Assembly (NCBI GenBank): GCA_009363875.1
Contig: CM018688.1
Coordinates: 58,567,001-58,631,000, forward strand
Length of the DNA: 64,000 nt
Reading direction: 5' to 3'
Source of the DNA: Mikania micrantha
Lineage: Eukaryota; Streptophyta; Magnoliopsida; Asterales; Asteraceae
In this document: piece after piece, positions 11,178-23,133 of the stretch
Layout of the letters: every line of letters starts with the position of its first letter
How positions within the stretch are numbered: position 1 is the first letter of the stretch
The notes under the pieces: generated by a model
What the model saw: only the letters and a program-made list of their open reading frames with translations
Told to the model about the DNA's origin: nothing
The model's database searches: none
Program-made: the position numbers and the translations under genes

Positions 11178-13266
11178 TTCATCAAAAAAAATTTAACCTT
11201 CAAAAGTTGTCGGCTTGCTTCTTCAAAGCAGAGCTAATCTGGGTACCAGGTCCTCCATTTTGTTTCAATGATTGGATTATCTGCAAATGACATGTGATTA
11301 GTGTTGGGTCTATGTAGCTTCTTTAATTATAGAGTATGAGGTAATTGTATGCTACCATAGACATGGAAAAGGATGTGTTTAGCTCTTGAACTAAGGGCAG
11401 TTCGAAGCTCCTGAAAAAAGCCATTACATGCGAATGCCCTGTGCTGTCATCATAAAAATTATATTAATAATTCTGTTATAAATCTGTAGTTTTGTTTTAT
11501 TTTGTTCAATTCATCAGATGCAAGTTAGTTTGCTTTAATTCACATACTTTGTGAAATTGATTTGAACTTTCACTGATTTAATTTTGTTAATATTTAATTG
11601 ATAAAAAATAATACATAAAATAAAATATGCATATAAGTAAAAAAATAATAACATCAAGATCTTTTTCTTCTAAATCATTACTTAGCCTAGATGTAAACAT
11701 TTTGTTAAAAAAATAAAACCCTTTAATAAGTATGCAGTTTTCTATTAAAAAAATACAAATCCTTTTTGTTGGTGATTCAAGCACGCAAACAAACACAAAC
11801 AAGGCACTTGCAACAACAATGAGATCATTAACGTTTTTTGATAGATTTTGAGTGAGCTAAAGTTTTCATAGAAATGAGTTAATATTTTACCTAAATAACA
11901 TTATCATATGAAATCATTCTAGTATTTACCAGAAAAGCAAGATGAAATATATTTGTTAGAGTATAAAATGAAGGAAAACGACTCTGATCACTTGTCTATT
12001 TAGGATATCTACTTGTTAATGAAATTAAACAGAATATAAAACATATCATTATAGTAAATAACATAAAACTACAACCAAGTCAATCAACAATTTAAAGGAA
12101 GCCGAACAATACCTTAAAAGTATTATGCTATTACCAAAAATTTAATCAATTAATAAGAAAGGATTGATGAAGAATAAAAAAAATTTAACATATACATGAA
12201 AGCGATAAGAAAATTACCTAATATCGTTGCAAGTAAGATCTGTCTATTGCCTCAAATTGAATATCCAAACCTACAAAACCACAGACACATAGAGTAAATC
12301 AAAGCCTCAAAAAGCTTTTAATTACACAACCGGATTGAAATAGAGATGCATCAGTTACAAAACATGCTAACATACATACCTGAGACTCAGCTGCTTAACG
12401 GTTTTTAGAGACTTCAATTACATCTGCACATAATACATAAGCAAACCAACACAATTAGTATTCTTGGCTTATAAATTCCATACTTTAAAAGACATTCAAC
12501 AATGTGAAGAAATAAAGCAACTTATAAATGTAGGACAGAATATACCTAAACCACAACCATCAACAACACCATTTCTAATTTATTTCCTAGCAGGCCATCA
12601 TCACTTGACACTACTATAGGGCATCCCGTAGCTGTTTTCATTACCTGTATCCACAATGACTACCAAAATCCACTACTAAACTTCTCAAAAAATAAAAACA
12701 ACAACCCAATACCTCTATATCTAAATAAAAATCGAAATTTATATCAAGAAACCCAACTCAGTTCATGGCTTTTAGCCATCAATTTCTGCCATGCACCCAT
12801 AAATCAGGGTTAGGTTGTAGATTTCTTACCTTAACCCCGCTGGAGAAAAAGGAGGTTCGTCAAACTCACAGTCGTCTAGATTTCATACCATAAATCGGCC
12901 ACTGTTCTTCCTTGTTGCATCGCCAGGAATGTGTTTAGGATGTGGTAATCGAATCGAGAGAAAGACGGTAGAATCGAGAGAGAGAAAGTATAATCGAGAG
13001 AGAGACGATATAATCTTTGATTTTAGGGTTTTAAGGTTGAAGACAGGTAGAACCAAGCGAGAGTGCGACCACACGTCCATAGCTACTAACTGCGTATTTG
13101 AAATTTGAAATGGAAGGGATGCTTTATGCAGAAGGTAGAATCTTTGAAAGGGGATGCTTAAGGAGTTGTACATTAGTCTTCAAGACTTGTACATTTCTTA
13201 ATTTTAAGACATTGAATAACCTCTCTCCAATATGCATTATAAATAGTAGTTAGATAGTTAGATATA
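11178..13266. other. AT-rich spacer into which the Tat element inserted
   Basis: No convincing coding region. Near 12951-13016 there are three imperfect units of AATCGAGAGAGAGAAAG type. On the minus strand 13170-12780 looks like a gene leader (CT-rich tract, CCCTAAAA words), possibly a captured gene 5' end, but no protein could be named. Confidence 0.4.
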
Positions 13267-13271
13267 TATAT

Positions 13272-13829
13272 TGATGACGTAGGATGCTAATTAGATAAGT
13301 TCACAGAGTAAGAAGGTAGGAAGGCAAGACAGTCGGGAACTACAAGGCGAACCAGATTAACCAAAAGAATAATGGATGAAGGGTAGAAGAACGCTTTTAC
13401 ACCATGGATAGAAAGAAGAGATAGTTAAGTCAAGAAGAAAGCAGAAAAACTGATGAAATAGACAGGTCAACTTATTTCACCAAAGAAGCAACATCTGATG
13501 AACACAAGGGAAGCTTCAGGAAAGCATATGGCTACCACCACCAAAGAGGAAATCTCTAGTTTCTAGGAGCTCGGGCTCCCAGGAGAAGAGCAGTATAAAT
13601 ATCAGGTCACAATCAGTTCTCACTTCACTCACAAGTCACTACACTTCTCATTTCTCTCGCTGAACTTATCTTCTCCGACCAAGTGACTTATTCTCACGCC
13701 GGAGTCCAATCGCAGGAGGCCTCATCCTGCGTTAAGACTAACGGTGCTTTCTGTTCTTAGCATGATAGCGAGGAATAAAAGTGCGGAGATCCAGTTCAGC
13801 TAGAAGATCGTTTGACCATTACGTGAACA
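13272..13829 (+). repeat. Tat element 5' LTR
   Basis: Starts TGATGACGTAGG and ends GTGAACA. The TATA box is at 13594-13601. A perfect 5-bp hairpin GGAGC-TCGG-GCTCC lies at 13566-13579, just upstream of the TATA box. It differs from the 3' LTR by many substitutions and several small indels, so the insertion is not recent. Confidence 0.92.
13594..13601 (+). promoter_or_regulatory. TATA box of the Tat 5' LTR
   Basis: TATAAATA, conserved at the equivalent place in the 3' LTR (28716-28723). It probably marks the U3/R boundary region about 230 bp before the LTR end. Confidence 0.7.
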
Positions 13830-13830
13830 T

Positions 13831-13843
13831 TGGCGCCCACCGT
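13831..13843 (+). other. Primer-binding site of the Tat element
   Basis: TGGCGCCCACCGT begins one base after the terminal CA of the 5' LTR. This sequence is the usual tRNA-priming site in many plant Tat-type elements. It fixes the LTR boundary and the element's orientation. Confidence 0.8.
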
Positions 13844-13916
13844 AGGGCCTCGAATTCTCTGAAACCCATAAAGAAGAAGGGCTCCACATAAGTCTGAAAA
13901 AGTTCTTGGAGATACA

Positions 13917-14171
13917 ATGTCTCAAGGTCCTGATGAGGGAACTAGTAACCCGGTTGGGTCGTCAGTTCCCAGTCATTCTCCTAGTTTAGCACCCATCATT
14001 AGCGATGTGGTAGAACTATCGCCGGAAGGCATTCGGGAGCACATCCCCCACATCCAAGAGCTAATGGCTGAATACGTCCGGGAAGAACGCCTTAGAGGTG
14101 TTTGGATACGCCTGGCATATGACGACGAGCCAGTCGTTAGTGCCTTGCCACATGCGGGTGTCGAAACATAA
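13917..14171 (+). pseudogene. Tat element gag, N-terminal part
   Basis: This 84-residue ORF begins MSQGPDEGTSNP and follows the primer-binding site by about 75 bp, the expected start of gag. It is rich in Ser/Pro at the N-terminus, then charged. It ends at a stop at 14169-14171, about 100 bp before the nested Athila-like element. The reading frame is lost, and the rest of gag lies beyond that element from 21634. In the intact family this part would form the N-terminal arm of the capsid precursor. No domain could be named from it alone; the call rests on position. Confidence 0.6.
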
Positions 14172-15628
14172 GTATCAGTCCAAACAACTGGCATTTTCGC
14201 CAATTCCTCCATAGCCACACCAACCCTAGCTTTTGAGATAGCACACCCCTTTTTCCAAAATAGCCTAGATGCACTGATGCGCGCAGTCAGTACCCTAAAA
14301 ACAAGACTACATTAAAGCTAATTAACCTAAGCTAAAGACACTCTAACTAGCCCTAGACCTAGACTTTGACCTAAACACCTAGTAATAATCGAAAATCCTA
14401 AACTAGACCGCTACGTAGGCAAGTGTACCTATCGGTGACAGTATAGCTTGTGGAAGACCGGATATCGAACCCTAAGGACACTAGTTTGACAAAACTAACC
14501 TAGACTGTGAACAAAATAAAGTAAAAGAGAAAAGGGGGGGGGGGGGGTTTGGTGCTAACTGATAGCTAGATCAGACTGAAACTGACTAAGGAAACTAATA
14601 CTAACAACTACACTAAAAACAACAAACTAAACTGATAATGAAACGGGAATCTAACTGCAATGAGGAAAACTGGTGTATCTAGGCTGGGATTCAAAAGTAT
14701 GACAGATGCTGACTTGGACTGATCTATGAAGGATGAAGACTAGGATCTTAAGGAACAGACTAAGGAATACCTAATGGGACCCAGATCAGATACCAGGCAA
14801 CTCAAATGGGAATCCTAAGGCTGTAATGTATGCACTAGTCTATCGGGTCACCTTCCGGATTTTCCCGATATGCATTTGCACTCAAACGGGTGAATCACCT
14901 CCCGGATTTCTCCACCCGTTTGTATCCTAAGACACTAGAGAGCTATAAAGTTGGCAACTTTGACATGGATTGACACTAACACTAAGTAGATCTAAGACAA
15001 CGCCCTCCCGGGTCGTTTAACTCAAATATCCCAAGTGTCAGAGACCAACCATCTAACCTATCACCTCCTGGATTTCTAGGTTAGGTTACATATGCTAATA
15101 ACTATACTTAATGAAGTCTAATCCTATGGAATGTGATCAACAACCCATAAACTAACCTAAAACACAAAGTAATAGGCCTAACATGCATCTATGTGTGGAA
15201 AGACCTTCCTAAACACATGTGGATCAAACATACACCAAATATAATCATTCAACACATGCAAATATCATCAAAGTTCCAAACTTTACAGCTGATTACAAAG
15301 CATATATCATCCATGAGCATAAACCAAGTCCAAAATCAACAAAGTTCACAACTTTATCATCCAAAACCTAGATACAACCATAGATCTAGCCAATAATCAT
15401 CTCAACAGTAACAAAGCAGGTCTGATAATAGTTTAAACACATGTTAACTACTGATTAAACTAAGAAACTAAGAAAAGAAAGGGAAAATACTCAAAATGGT
15501 CCTTCTTCTCTACTCCAACAAGCCCTAATCAAGCCCCAAACTCCATGGTTAAGCTCCAGCAGCTCCTAGGCTCAATTAGGGTTCCAAAGACGCAAAAGAA
15601 GACCCCTAAAACGGCTGGAAAGCGTCCA

Positions 15629-15635
15629 ATTTATA
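15629..15635 (-). promoter_or_regulatory. TATA box of the Athila-like LTR
   Basis: Minus strand TATAAAT within CTCTATAAATTGGACG, about 40 nt downstream (in element sense) of the hairpin cluster at 15676-15799. The second LTR has the same box near 21184-21190. It is the likely core promoter. Confidence 0.65.
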
Positions 15636-15675
15636 GAGGGCTAGAAATTAGGGTTTTAGGGCTGAAATTCATCTC

Positions 15676-15799
15676 AGGCGCATCGCCTAGCGTGGATGTG
15701 TGCGGCTAGGCGATGCGCGCGGATTGAAGGGGGCGCTGGCGTCCGATGATGCCAGGCGCATCGCCTGGACTGGTTGCACGCGCTAGGCGTACCGCCTAG
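15676..15799 (-). promoter_or_regulatory. CpG-rich hairpin cluster upstream of the TATA box
   Basis: Three perfect hairpins with a 3-nt loop: AGGCG-CAT-CGCCT (15676-15688), CCAGGCG-CAT-CGCCTGG (15752-15768) and CTAGGCG-TAC-CGCCTAG (15783-15799), plus a partial copy TAGGCGATGCGCGC at 15707. The other LTR keeps all of them (21231-21354). In element sense they sit just before the TATA box. The same architecture appears in the unrelated LTR at 34117-34243. Confidence 0.75.
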
Positions 15800-16002
15800 G
15801 TCACATTTTCTTGATTTTTTCGTTTGTTCACCCGCTCTCGATTCCGACGCCCGTTTGCCTTCATTTCCGCTCCTCCGGGACACATTCCTGCACAAAAACA
15901 CTTAAATGTAAAAAGGAACTAAAATCGACTCGAAGTATTTACAAAACTAACGAAAACCGACTCGAATATGTACGAAAACGGATGTGTTAAACTAACACAT
16001 CA

Positions 16003-18864
16003 AAAATACCCACACTTAAACCTTTTTCGTCCTCGAAAAAGCTAACAAAATGGAATCATAGATCAGGGCTAGGTTTTTTAACACACAATGATTTAACAAT
16101 CTTAAATCCTTGTGTATTAACCGCGATTGTTGGTATAATGGTCCAATTTAAACCCAAACACCAATTTCAAGTTCCCTAATCATGATTTATTTATGTTCAA
16201 GTTTAATCATTCATCTTATGGATCCCATCCCTTGGTCAAAACGAGTTATCTTAATCCTAAATAACAGCTTTCAAGGCACAGGATTAAATCAAAAGATCTA
16301 AACCCACCTCTGTATGCAAACTACCTAGATAAAGTTAAAATTTTAACCTAATGATGGAGATGGATGAAGGTGTGAGCATTTTGCCTTTTTATTCTCTCAT
16401 TTTTCTTTTTCTTTTACCTCACTTGAGCATATTACAGCACTGTTTCACTCGGTTATGAGCCGGGGTATGACAACTGCTTTTTAGCTCTTATTATCTCTTT
16501 CTTTTATTTGCACAGGCTCAGCTCACTTAGTGGATTGTGGAATTTCTTTTATTTAGCGGGCGCCATAAGTCTCGGATTTATTTTCATAAAAAGAGAACAT
16601 ATGTGCCAGGTTTAAATTTTAAGAAATCTAGGTTGTTAGTTTACAGAGGTTCCTTTATTCCCTATTACTTAGTTTCAGATTTCCCGAATTTTCCAAGTCT
16701 TAAACCCACAAGAATCCTGAATTTAAGTTTATTATATCAAATCCTAAGGAACTTTCTATCGGCTGGGCCTACCAACAAATCCTAAATCAATACACAAGTT
16801 AGCCTCTAAAAACTAAGCCCTAATCATAGTCCGATCATCTTCCATTTATAAAATGCAAGCTAGATCAAGGACATTTTTCAAGACTCTAGATATATACATC
16901 CTAAAACTCTAAACTCAATCAGAAAATGCAAAATAAATAAATAATCAAACAAATATTTACAGAAATATAAAAATAAGGTAAAAAGTGGAAAAGACTTAGC
17001 TCATCACGCAATATCAGCACGAATGAGCCTGATCCAAAAATAAGATAATCAATAGCCGGCCGTTTGCAAATGAAGTAGTCTGAGTAGCCGCCACCCGAAT
17101 GTAATTGAGTACGAGTGGTTAAAACCAGACTGCAAATTAAGATCTCAAACAAACCAACTAGATTAACTGAAAATAAAAAGACTCAATAACTGACTTGATT
17201 AAATATTTACAACTGACTCAATTGAAAGAAAAATCTTTTTGTGAATTTTTTCAATTTTTTTAATTTTTTGTGTTTTTAACTTAAAATATTTACAAATTGA
17301 GTTATTTAATTACAAGTTTTTATTTATTTACAAAAATTTCAAAAATGACCTAATTTACAAAAATTAAAATTAAAATTAAAATGCGCCAGCCTGTCATACC
17401 CACACTTAGAACAATACATTGTCCTCAATGTGGATTTAGAACTGGCGAAAGATAATAAAAACTAGAATACAACAAAGTAAAGAGGCGGACTCCCTGATAA
17501 TTTGCAATCGTGCCGTGAGTGAAGCCGCGCGCCAATCTATATACAATCATAACTCATATACAATTGTTAATACAACAACAAATATATTACAAGAATACAA
17601 ACACCATTAGATACAATGTTACAACATAAACAATAATATACAATTTGAAACAATCATACAACAACAACAAAATATTACAAACGACATTTGATATAAATAT
17701 ACAACTTTTATTTTAGTATACAATTTATTTAATAAGTTACAAAAATTATACATACATATTATACATACATTTTGTGTTCAATTATTTCATACAAGTATCA
17801 ATTTACAAATTTTATTTATGTTAACAATATTATACATATATGTTATACATATTTATTATATTATTTTACATACAATATTTATTAATTTAATACAAGTGAT
17901 AGTACAAATATACAAATTTATTTGTTAGGTTACAATATGATACATACATATAACTTATTTATTTCTAAAATACATACTAAATTTTATAGTTTACAATACA
18001 ATTGTTTTTTATTAAAATTATTTTTGAATAATATTATTTATTTATAATATACAATTTTATTTTATTTATATACTTAAGGAATTTATTATTTAAAAGTACA
18101 ATGTATTTTTACAAGAGTTTTATTTATTTTACAACATTTATATTTTTAACATACACCATATATATTTATTTTAATTTTACATTTACATTAATATTCAATA
18201 TACATAAGTTTACATACATACATTAATATTACATATACAACACTCATGTTACAAAACATTTTAATTTACATTTACATGAGTATTAATATACAAAATAACA
18301 TACATTATTTTTATTATTTTTAATATACTATATACATACATTAATGGACGGTGGTTTTTTTTTTTTTATATATATATTCTAAAAGTTTAATTACTTAAAA
18401 CTAATTAATTCCTAATAGCTTAGAATAAACTTAACTATAATTAACCTAAATTATAATTAATCATAACTAAAATTATTTTTAATGGAGCAAAATTAACTAG
18501 GCAATTAAATTAATTAAAATCCTAAATAATCTAATTTAAACTAGCAAAATAAAATAAACTAAATTCATTAACGCTACTAAAACCAAAATCAAGACAGAAT
18601 TAAAGCAAACAAACCCTAACAAGTTTACGAAAAATTAAAATTAACCTAAAAGAGATAAAAGGAAAACCGAGTTGAGTCACTAGCGAGGAATAAAGTGATC
18701 AGATTTAATGCTAGGTAATGCAATCACGGCATACCCACGCTTGAATCTGACACAATTGTGTAAACACACAAATACATCACCAATCACACAAAACTCGATA
18801 AACTCAAACTAAACTATGTACACTATACACATGTTGGGCCGAAGCCCGAATCCCTAACATAACC
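16003..18864 (-). other. Non-coding interior of the Athila-like element
   Basis: No ORF with recognisable content. The part near 16003 would hold the purine tract before the 3' LTR (minus-strand AAGTGTGGGTATTTT). From about 17560 to 18350 the sequence is extremely AT-rich, dominated by TACATACA and TTTACAT words. In autonomous Athila relatives pol would occupy this region; here it is absent. Confidence 0.6.
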
Positions 18865-19656
18865 TTAGTCAGGAGGCTTCTCCTTAATCCATCCTCTGTC
18901 CAACCCGTTCAATTCCTTTTGCTCATGATTATCTATGAAAAGCAAACGAATGGAACGAAGGAACATCTCACATCTTGTGAACGGGTCAGGCCACCAATAT
19001 TTGAATTTCCCTGGACCAAACCTAATGCGTGACAAGTAATGAGGAGAATGGCTGTGCACAAACCTTGCTGGCTTGGTTATCCTTTTCTTCAGTCGGTTTG
19101 GATCTACTGCCTTCCTTTTTGTTTCCTTATCCCGAGGTTCTGTGAATTTTAGTGGAGTTCCATCCTCTATCTTCCCTACGGGCCGGCTCTGATGCTCTAC
19201 CTCATCCACTAACACTTCTCCTTCGATCATAGGTAGCTCAACCTCAATTTCTATGGTCTCCTCAACAACCTCTTGAGCTTCCACCTGGATACCCACACTT
19301 AGTTCTCCATTTAATAATGCCTCTAACATCTGTAGATCACCAAGTGGGTCAAAATGTACATCCTCCTCTACAACAGAAGGTATATCCAGCAGCTCATCAC
19401 CAAACTCATCTTCCCAAGATTGTTCTTCAGTGACTTCATCTTCCAATTCAACTTCAACTTCCTCCTCCTCTTCTTTATCATCATGCTGAAATTGAAATCC
19501 CAAGTAGTTACCATCCCAGTCGTATGTAAATCGTCCCTGATTTATCACACGGGATGCATTTATGCACTTAATGATATCTTGGATTTCTCTATTTCTTTTT
19601 CCCTTGGCATCTCTCAACCATCCATTCAGATCCTCTCTAGATTTATATGCATACAT
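18865..19656 (-). CDS. Acidic 263-aa protein of unknown function in the Athila-like element
   Basis: This is the only long ORF of the young non-autonomous element. Its ATG lies about 150 nt after the primer-binding site, where gag normally starts. The N-terminus (about 1-55) is basic/neutral with KCINASRVINQG, and residues about 58-165 are strongly acidic, including runs of Glu around KEEEEEVEVE. A basic stretch with KRKAVDPNRLKKRITKPARF lies near 185-200. The C-terminus is aromatic and Arg-rich (RFGPGKFKYWWPDPFTRCE, about 212-230) and ends in KEKPPD. No zinc knuckle, protease or RT motif, signal peptide or membrane span is visible. The frame is uninterrupted, unlike every other large ORF here except the Tekay gag. 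It could be a highly diverged gag or a dedicated accessory protein. I do not recognise a family, so no function is assigned. Confidence 0.6.
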   Translation of the reverse strand: MYAYKSREDLNGWLRDAKGKRNREIQDIIKCINASRVINQGRFTYDWDGNYLGFQFQHDDKEEEEEVEVELEDEVTEEQSWEDEFGDELLDIPSVVEEDVHFDPLGDLQMLEALLNGELSVGIQVEAQEVVEETIEIEVELPMIEGEVLVDEVEHQSRPVGKIEDGTPLKFTEPRDKETKRKAVDPNRLKKRITKPARFVHSHSPHYLSRIRFGPGKFKYWWPDPFTRCEMFLRSIRLLFIDNHEQKELNGLDRGWIKEKPPD

Positions 19657-19808
19657 GATGCACTGGCTTCAGACTAAAGACCTGAAACCTAAAAAAAAAA
19701 TACAACCTAGACTCACAAGACTCACCACAAAAGACTCACAAATAAAAATAAAAATAAAACAAAGAGAAACACAGACACAATCAAAGCTAATTTCGCTATT
19801 GCCTAGTG

Positions 19809-19826
19809 TCCCCGGCAACGGCGCCA
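19809..19826 (-). other. Primer-binding site of the Athila-like element
   Basis: On the minus strand TGGCGCCGTTGCCGGGGA, 6 nt from the LTR boundary at 19833. This is the characteristic priming site of plant Athila-type elements. Confidence 0.85.
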
Positions 19827-19832
19827 AAAACT

Positions 19833-21557
19833 TGATGCGCGCGGTCAGTACCCTAAAAACAAGACTACATTAAAGCTAATTAACCTAAGCTAAAGACACT
19901 CTAACTAGCCCTAGACCTAGACTTTGACCTAAACACCTAGTAATAATCGGAAATCCTAAACTAGACCGCTACGTAGGCAAGTGTACCTATCGGTGACAGT
20001 ATAGCTTGTGGAAGACCGGATATCGAACCCTAAGGACACTAGTTTGACAAAACTAACCTAGACTGTGAACAAAATAAAGTAAAAGAGAAAAGGGGGGGGG
20101 GGTTTGGTGCTAACTGATAACCAGATCAGACTGAAACTGACTAAGGAAACTAATACTAACAACTACACTTAAAACAACAAACTAAACTGATAATGAAACG
20201 GGAATCTAACTGCAATGAGGAAAACTGATGTATCTAGGCTGGGATTCAAAAGTATGACAGATGCTGACTTGGACTGATCTATGAAGGATGAAGACTAGGA
20301 TCTTAAGGAACAGACTAAGGAATACCTAATGGGACCCAGATCAGATACCAGGCAACTCAAATGGGAATCCTAAGGCTGTAATGTATGCACTAGTCTATCG
20401 GGTCACCTTCCGGATTTTCCCGATATGCATTTGCACTCAAACGGGTGAATCACCTCCCGGATTTCTCCACCCGTTTGTATCCTAAGACACTAGAGAGCTA
20501 TAAAGTTGGCAACTTTGACATGGATTGACACTAACACTAAGTAGATCTAAGACAACGCCCTCCCGGGTCGTTTAACTCAAATATCCCAAGTGTCAGAGAC
20601 CAACCATCTAACCTATCACCTCCCGGATTTCTAGGTTAGGTTACATATGCTAATAACTATACTTAATGAAGTCTAATCCTATGGAATGTGATCAACAACC
20701 CATAAACTAACCTAAAACACAAAGTAATAGGCCTAACATGCATCTATGTGTGGAAAGACCTTCCTAAACACATGTGGATCAAACATACACCAAATATAAT
20801 CATTCAACACATGCAAATATCATCAAAGTTCCAAACTTTACAGCTGATTACAAAGCATATATCATCCATGAGCATAAATCAAGTCCAAAATCAACAAAGT
20901 TCACAACTTTATCATCCAAAACCTAGATACAACCATAGATCTAGCCAATAATCATCTCAACAGTAACAAAGCAGGTCTGATAATAGTTTAAACACATGTT
21001 AACTACTGATTAAACTAAGAAACTAAGAAAAGAAAGGGAAAATACTCAAAATGGTCCTTCTTCTCTACTCCAACAAGCCCTAATCAAGCCCCAAACTCCA
21101 TGGTTAAGCTCTAGCAACTCCTAGGCTCAATTAGGGTTCCAAAGACGCAAAAGAAGACCCCTAAAACGGCTGGAAAGCGTCCAATTTATAGAGGGCTAGA
21201 AATTAGGGTTTTAGGGCTGAAATTCATCTCAGGCGCATCGCCTAGCGTGGATGTGTGCGGCTAGGCGATGCGCGCGGATTGAAGGGGGCGCTGGTGTCCG
21301 ATGATGCCAGGCGCATCGCCTGGACTGGTTGCACGCGCTAGGCGTACCGCCTAGGTCACATTTTCTTAATTTTTTCGTTTGTTCACCCGCTCTCGATTCC
21401 GACGCCCGTTTGCCTTCATTTCCGCTCCTCCGGGACACATTCCTGCACAAAAACACTTAAATGTAAAAAGGAACTAAAATCGACTCGAAGTATTTACAAA
21501 ACTAACGAAAACCGACTCGAATATGTACGAAAACGGATGTGTTAAACTAACACATCA
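19833..21557 (-). repeat. Athila-like element LTR (5' LTR in element sense)
   Basis: 1725 bp. The 3-bp length difference from the other LTR equals the G-run difference (11 G at 20092-20102 versus 14). By eye the remaining differences are about a dozen, mostly C/T or G/A changes as expected from decay of methylated cytosines. Confidence 0.93.
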
Positions 21558-21633
21558 TGCACCTTCAGGTCAAACTCACAGGCCTGACATGAAAACTTTC
21601 CTGGCCAACAATCTGCTCATAATGGCTTAACCC

Positions 21634-23133
21634 TTGCCCTACTATACCCACATACCCATGTCTGGCCAAATGATCTCCTTTCCTCCTCATAGCCAAAATT
21701 TGACCATTAACAGTCTCAACCTACCTTTCTCAGGTGGAAACCTAACCTTACCCAGTTTCTATACATACCCTCCTAACCATGCAACACGTGGTTTCACCAG
21801 TAACTTCATGTCAACTAGCTTTCCAGCATACATGCCTGGTCAAATGACCATGATCCGCACTACCACCTTACCTACCTCCACCCATAACCCTACCATGTAC
21901 CCTGTCTACCCGAATTCCCAGCCTTATATGTCTCTACCCCACCACACTGAGACACTCACTACAAACCAAAACATGGAAAATCATCAACACACTGCAGAAA
22001 TGATAGATGAGTTGTCTGGACCTTATGTTCCTACAACCATACCAAGTTTTCGCCGAGAATAGAAAATTTTCCCTTCCCTCCAAAAACAAAGATGCCGGCC
22101 AACGTAAAAACTTACAATGGTTTGGGTGATCCGGACGACCATCTTGAATTATTTACAGGTGCGGCCATAATAGAAAGATGGAGCCTACCTCTCTGGTGTC
22201 ACATGTTTACACAGACACTGGTAGTACCTGCTCGGTTATGGTTCAACAGTTTACCAAATGGCAGCATAGACACCTTCGAGGATCTCAATGGGAAGTTCCT
22301 GGCCAACTTCATGCAACAAAAGCGGTATACCCGGGATCTTGTGGAACTCCACAATATCTAACAAAAAGAAGACGAAGATCTAAGGGCGTTCATGGAAAGG
22401 TATAAGACTGAGAGCCTCAGCATTGGGGGTGCAACGGAATATATGAGAGTTTCTGGATATATCCACGGATATATCCATGGAAAGGACGGAGGCATTTGTC
22501 CGAGGAAAAGAGGCAGCTCAAGCCCTGGATTCCGAGAAGAGGCCCAAAAGCCAAAGCTAGAAACGTTCTCGCCCAGGCAGAAGCATAACACTTTCAGGTA
22601 TAATTCTTTTGCTGACAAAAGGTCTTCTTACCGAATAGGGGACTCGTACAAACCCTATGGCAAGGGGGGATACGGAAACAGATACCAGGACAAAGACAAG
22701 AGCAAACATGAGCAGTTTACAACTCTCACAAAAACACCTAAGGAGTTTCCTGTCCACTGAGGAAGCTAGATTCAGCTTTCGCCCGCCAAAACCTCAAAAG
22801 GGGGGAGACAAGAACAATGGAAAGTTTTGTGACTTTCATGGTGATGTCGGGCATCATACAAACGACTGTTTTCAGTTAAGGAAGAGAATAGAAGCAGCGG
22901 TGAAATCTGGAGAGTTAGCCCGTCTTATCAAAGACTTGAAAGAAAAGAAAACCACAACTTACAAGAATCAAGGGGATAAAGAAAAGAAGAATAAGGAAAT
23001 CATGATGGTTTCTCACGATAGCCCGCCACATGCTCCCAAAATGGCCCGACATGCGTGGATGAATCAGAAAAATAAAATTCCCACCGGCCCAAAATGCAAG
23101 ATGGGATGCCTTGCCTATGGTCATCAAAGCTGA
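21634..23133 (+). pseudogene. Tat element gag, remainder (frameshifted)
   Basis: The gag region continues after the nested element. An ORF from 21634 (Pro/Ser/Thr-rich spacer, 142 aa) is followed, in another frame, by a segment from about 22052 with MPANVKTYNGLGDPDDHLEL and the WCHMFTQTL and LWFNSLP motifs of the retrotransposon gag domain. A stop at 22359-22361 interrupts that frame. It resumes in a third frame (MERYKTESLSIGGATEYMR, 22392 on). The last segment (22657-23133) has a C-x2-H-x4-GHHTNDC zinc-knuckle variant followed by QLRKRIEAAVKSGELA, typical of Tat-clade gag C-termini. At least two frameshifts and one stop make it non-functional. The intact protein would form the capsid and package RNA. 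Confidence 0.8.

Larger units (their letters stand above)
14275..16002 (-). repeat. Athila-like element LTR (3' LTR in element sense)
   Basis: 1728 bp with TG...CA ends. It contains a run of 14 G (14534-14547), a minus-strand TATA box (15629-15635) and a CpG hairpin cluster (15676-15799). Small ORFs inside it recur almost unchanged in the other LTR because the LTR sequence itself is repeated, not because they encode a protein. Confidence 0.93.
14275..21557 (-). mobile_element. Athila-like non-autonomous LTR retrotransposon, recently inserted
   Basis: Two long LTRs (14275-16002 and 19833-21557) start TGATGCGCGC and end AACACATCA on the plus strand. They are flanked by a perfect 5-bp duplication TGCAC (14270-14274 and 21558-21562). 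The primer site complementary to 19809-19826 (TGGCGCCGTTGCCGGGGA on the minus strand) is the type used by Athila-like elements and fixes the orientation as minus. The 3.8-kb interior has one 263-aa ORF and no gag zinc knuckle, RT, RNase H or integrase. By eye the LTRs differ by about a dozen substitutions, nearly all transitions, plus a G-run length change, so the insertion is young and was mobilised by proteins from another element. Confidence 0.93.

Noticed and set aside
15193..15396. Identical 67-aa ORFs at 15193-15396 and 20748-20951 (and 75-aa ORFs at 15674-15901 and 21229-21456)
   Set aside because: They are duplicated only because they lie in the two LTRs of one young element; there is no coding signature, and the 75-aa ORF crosses the hairpin cluster.
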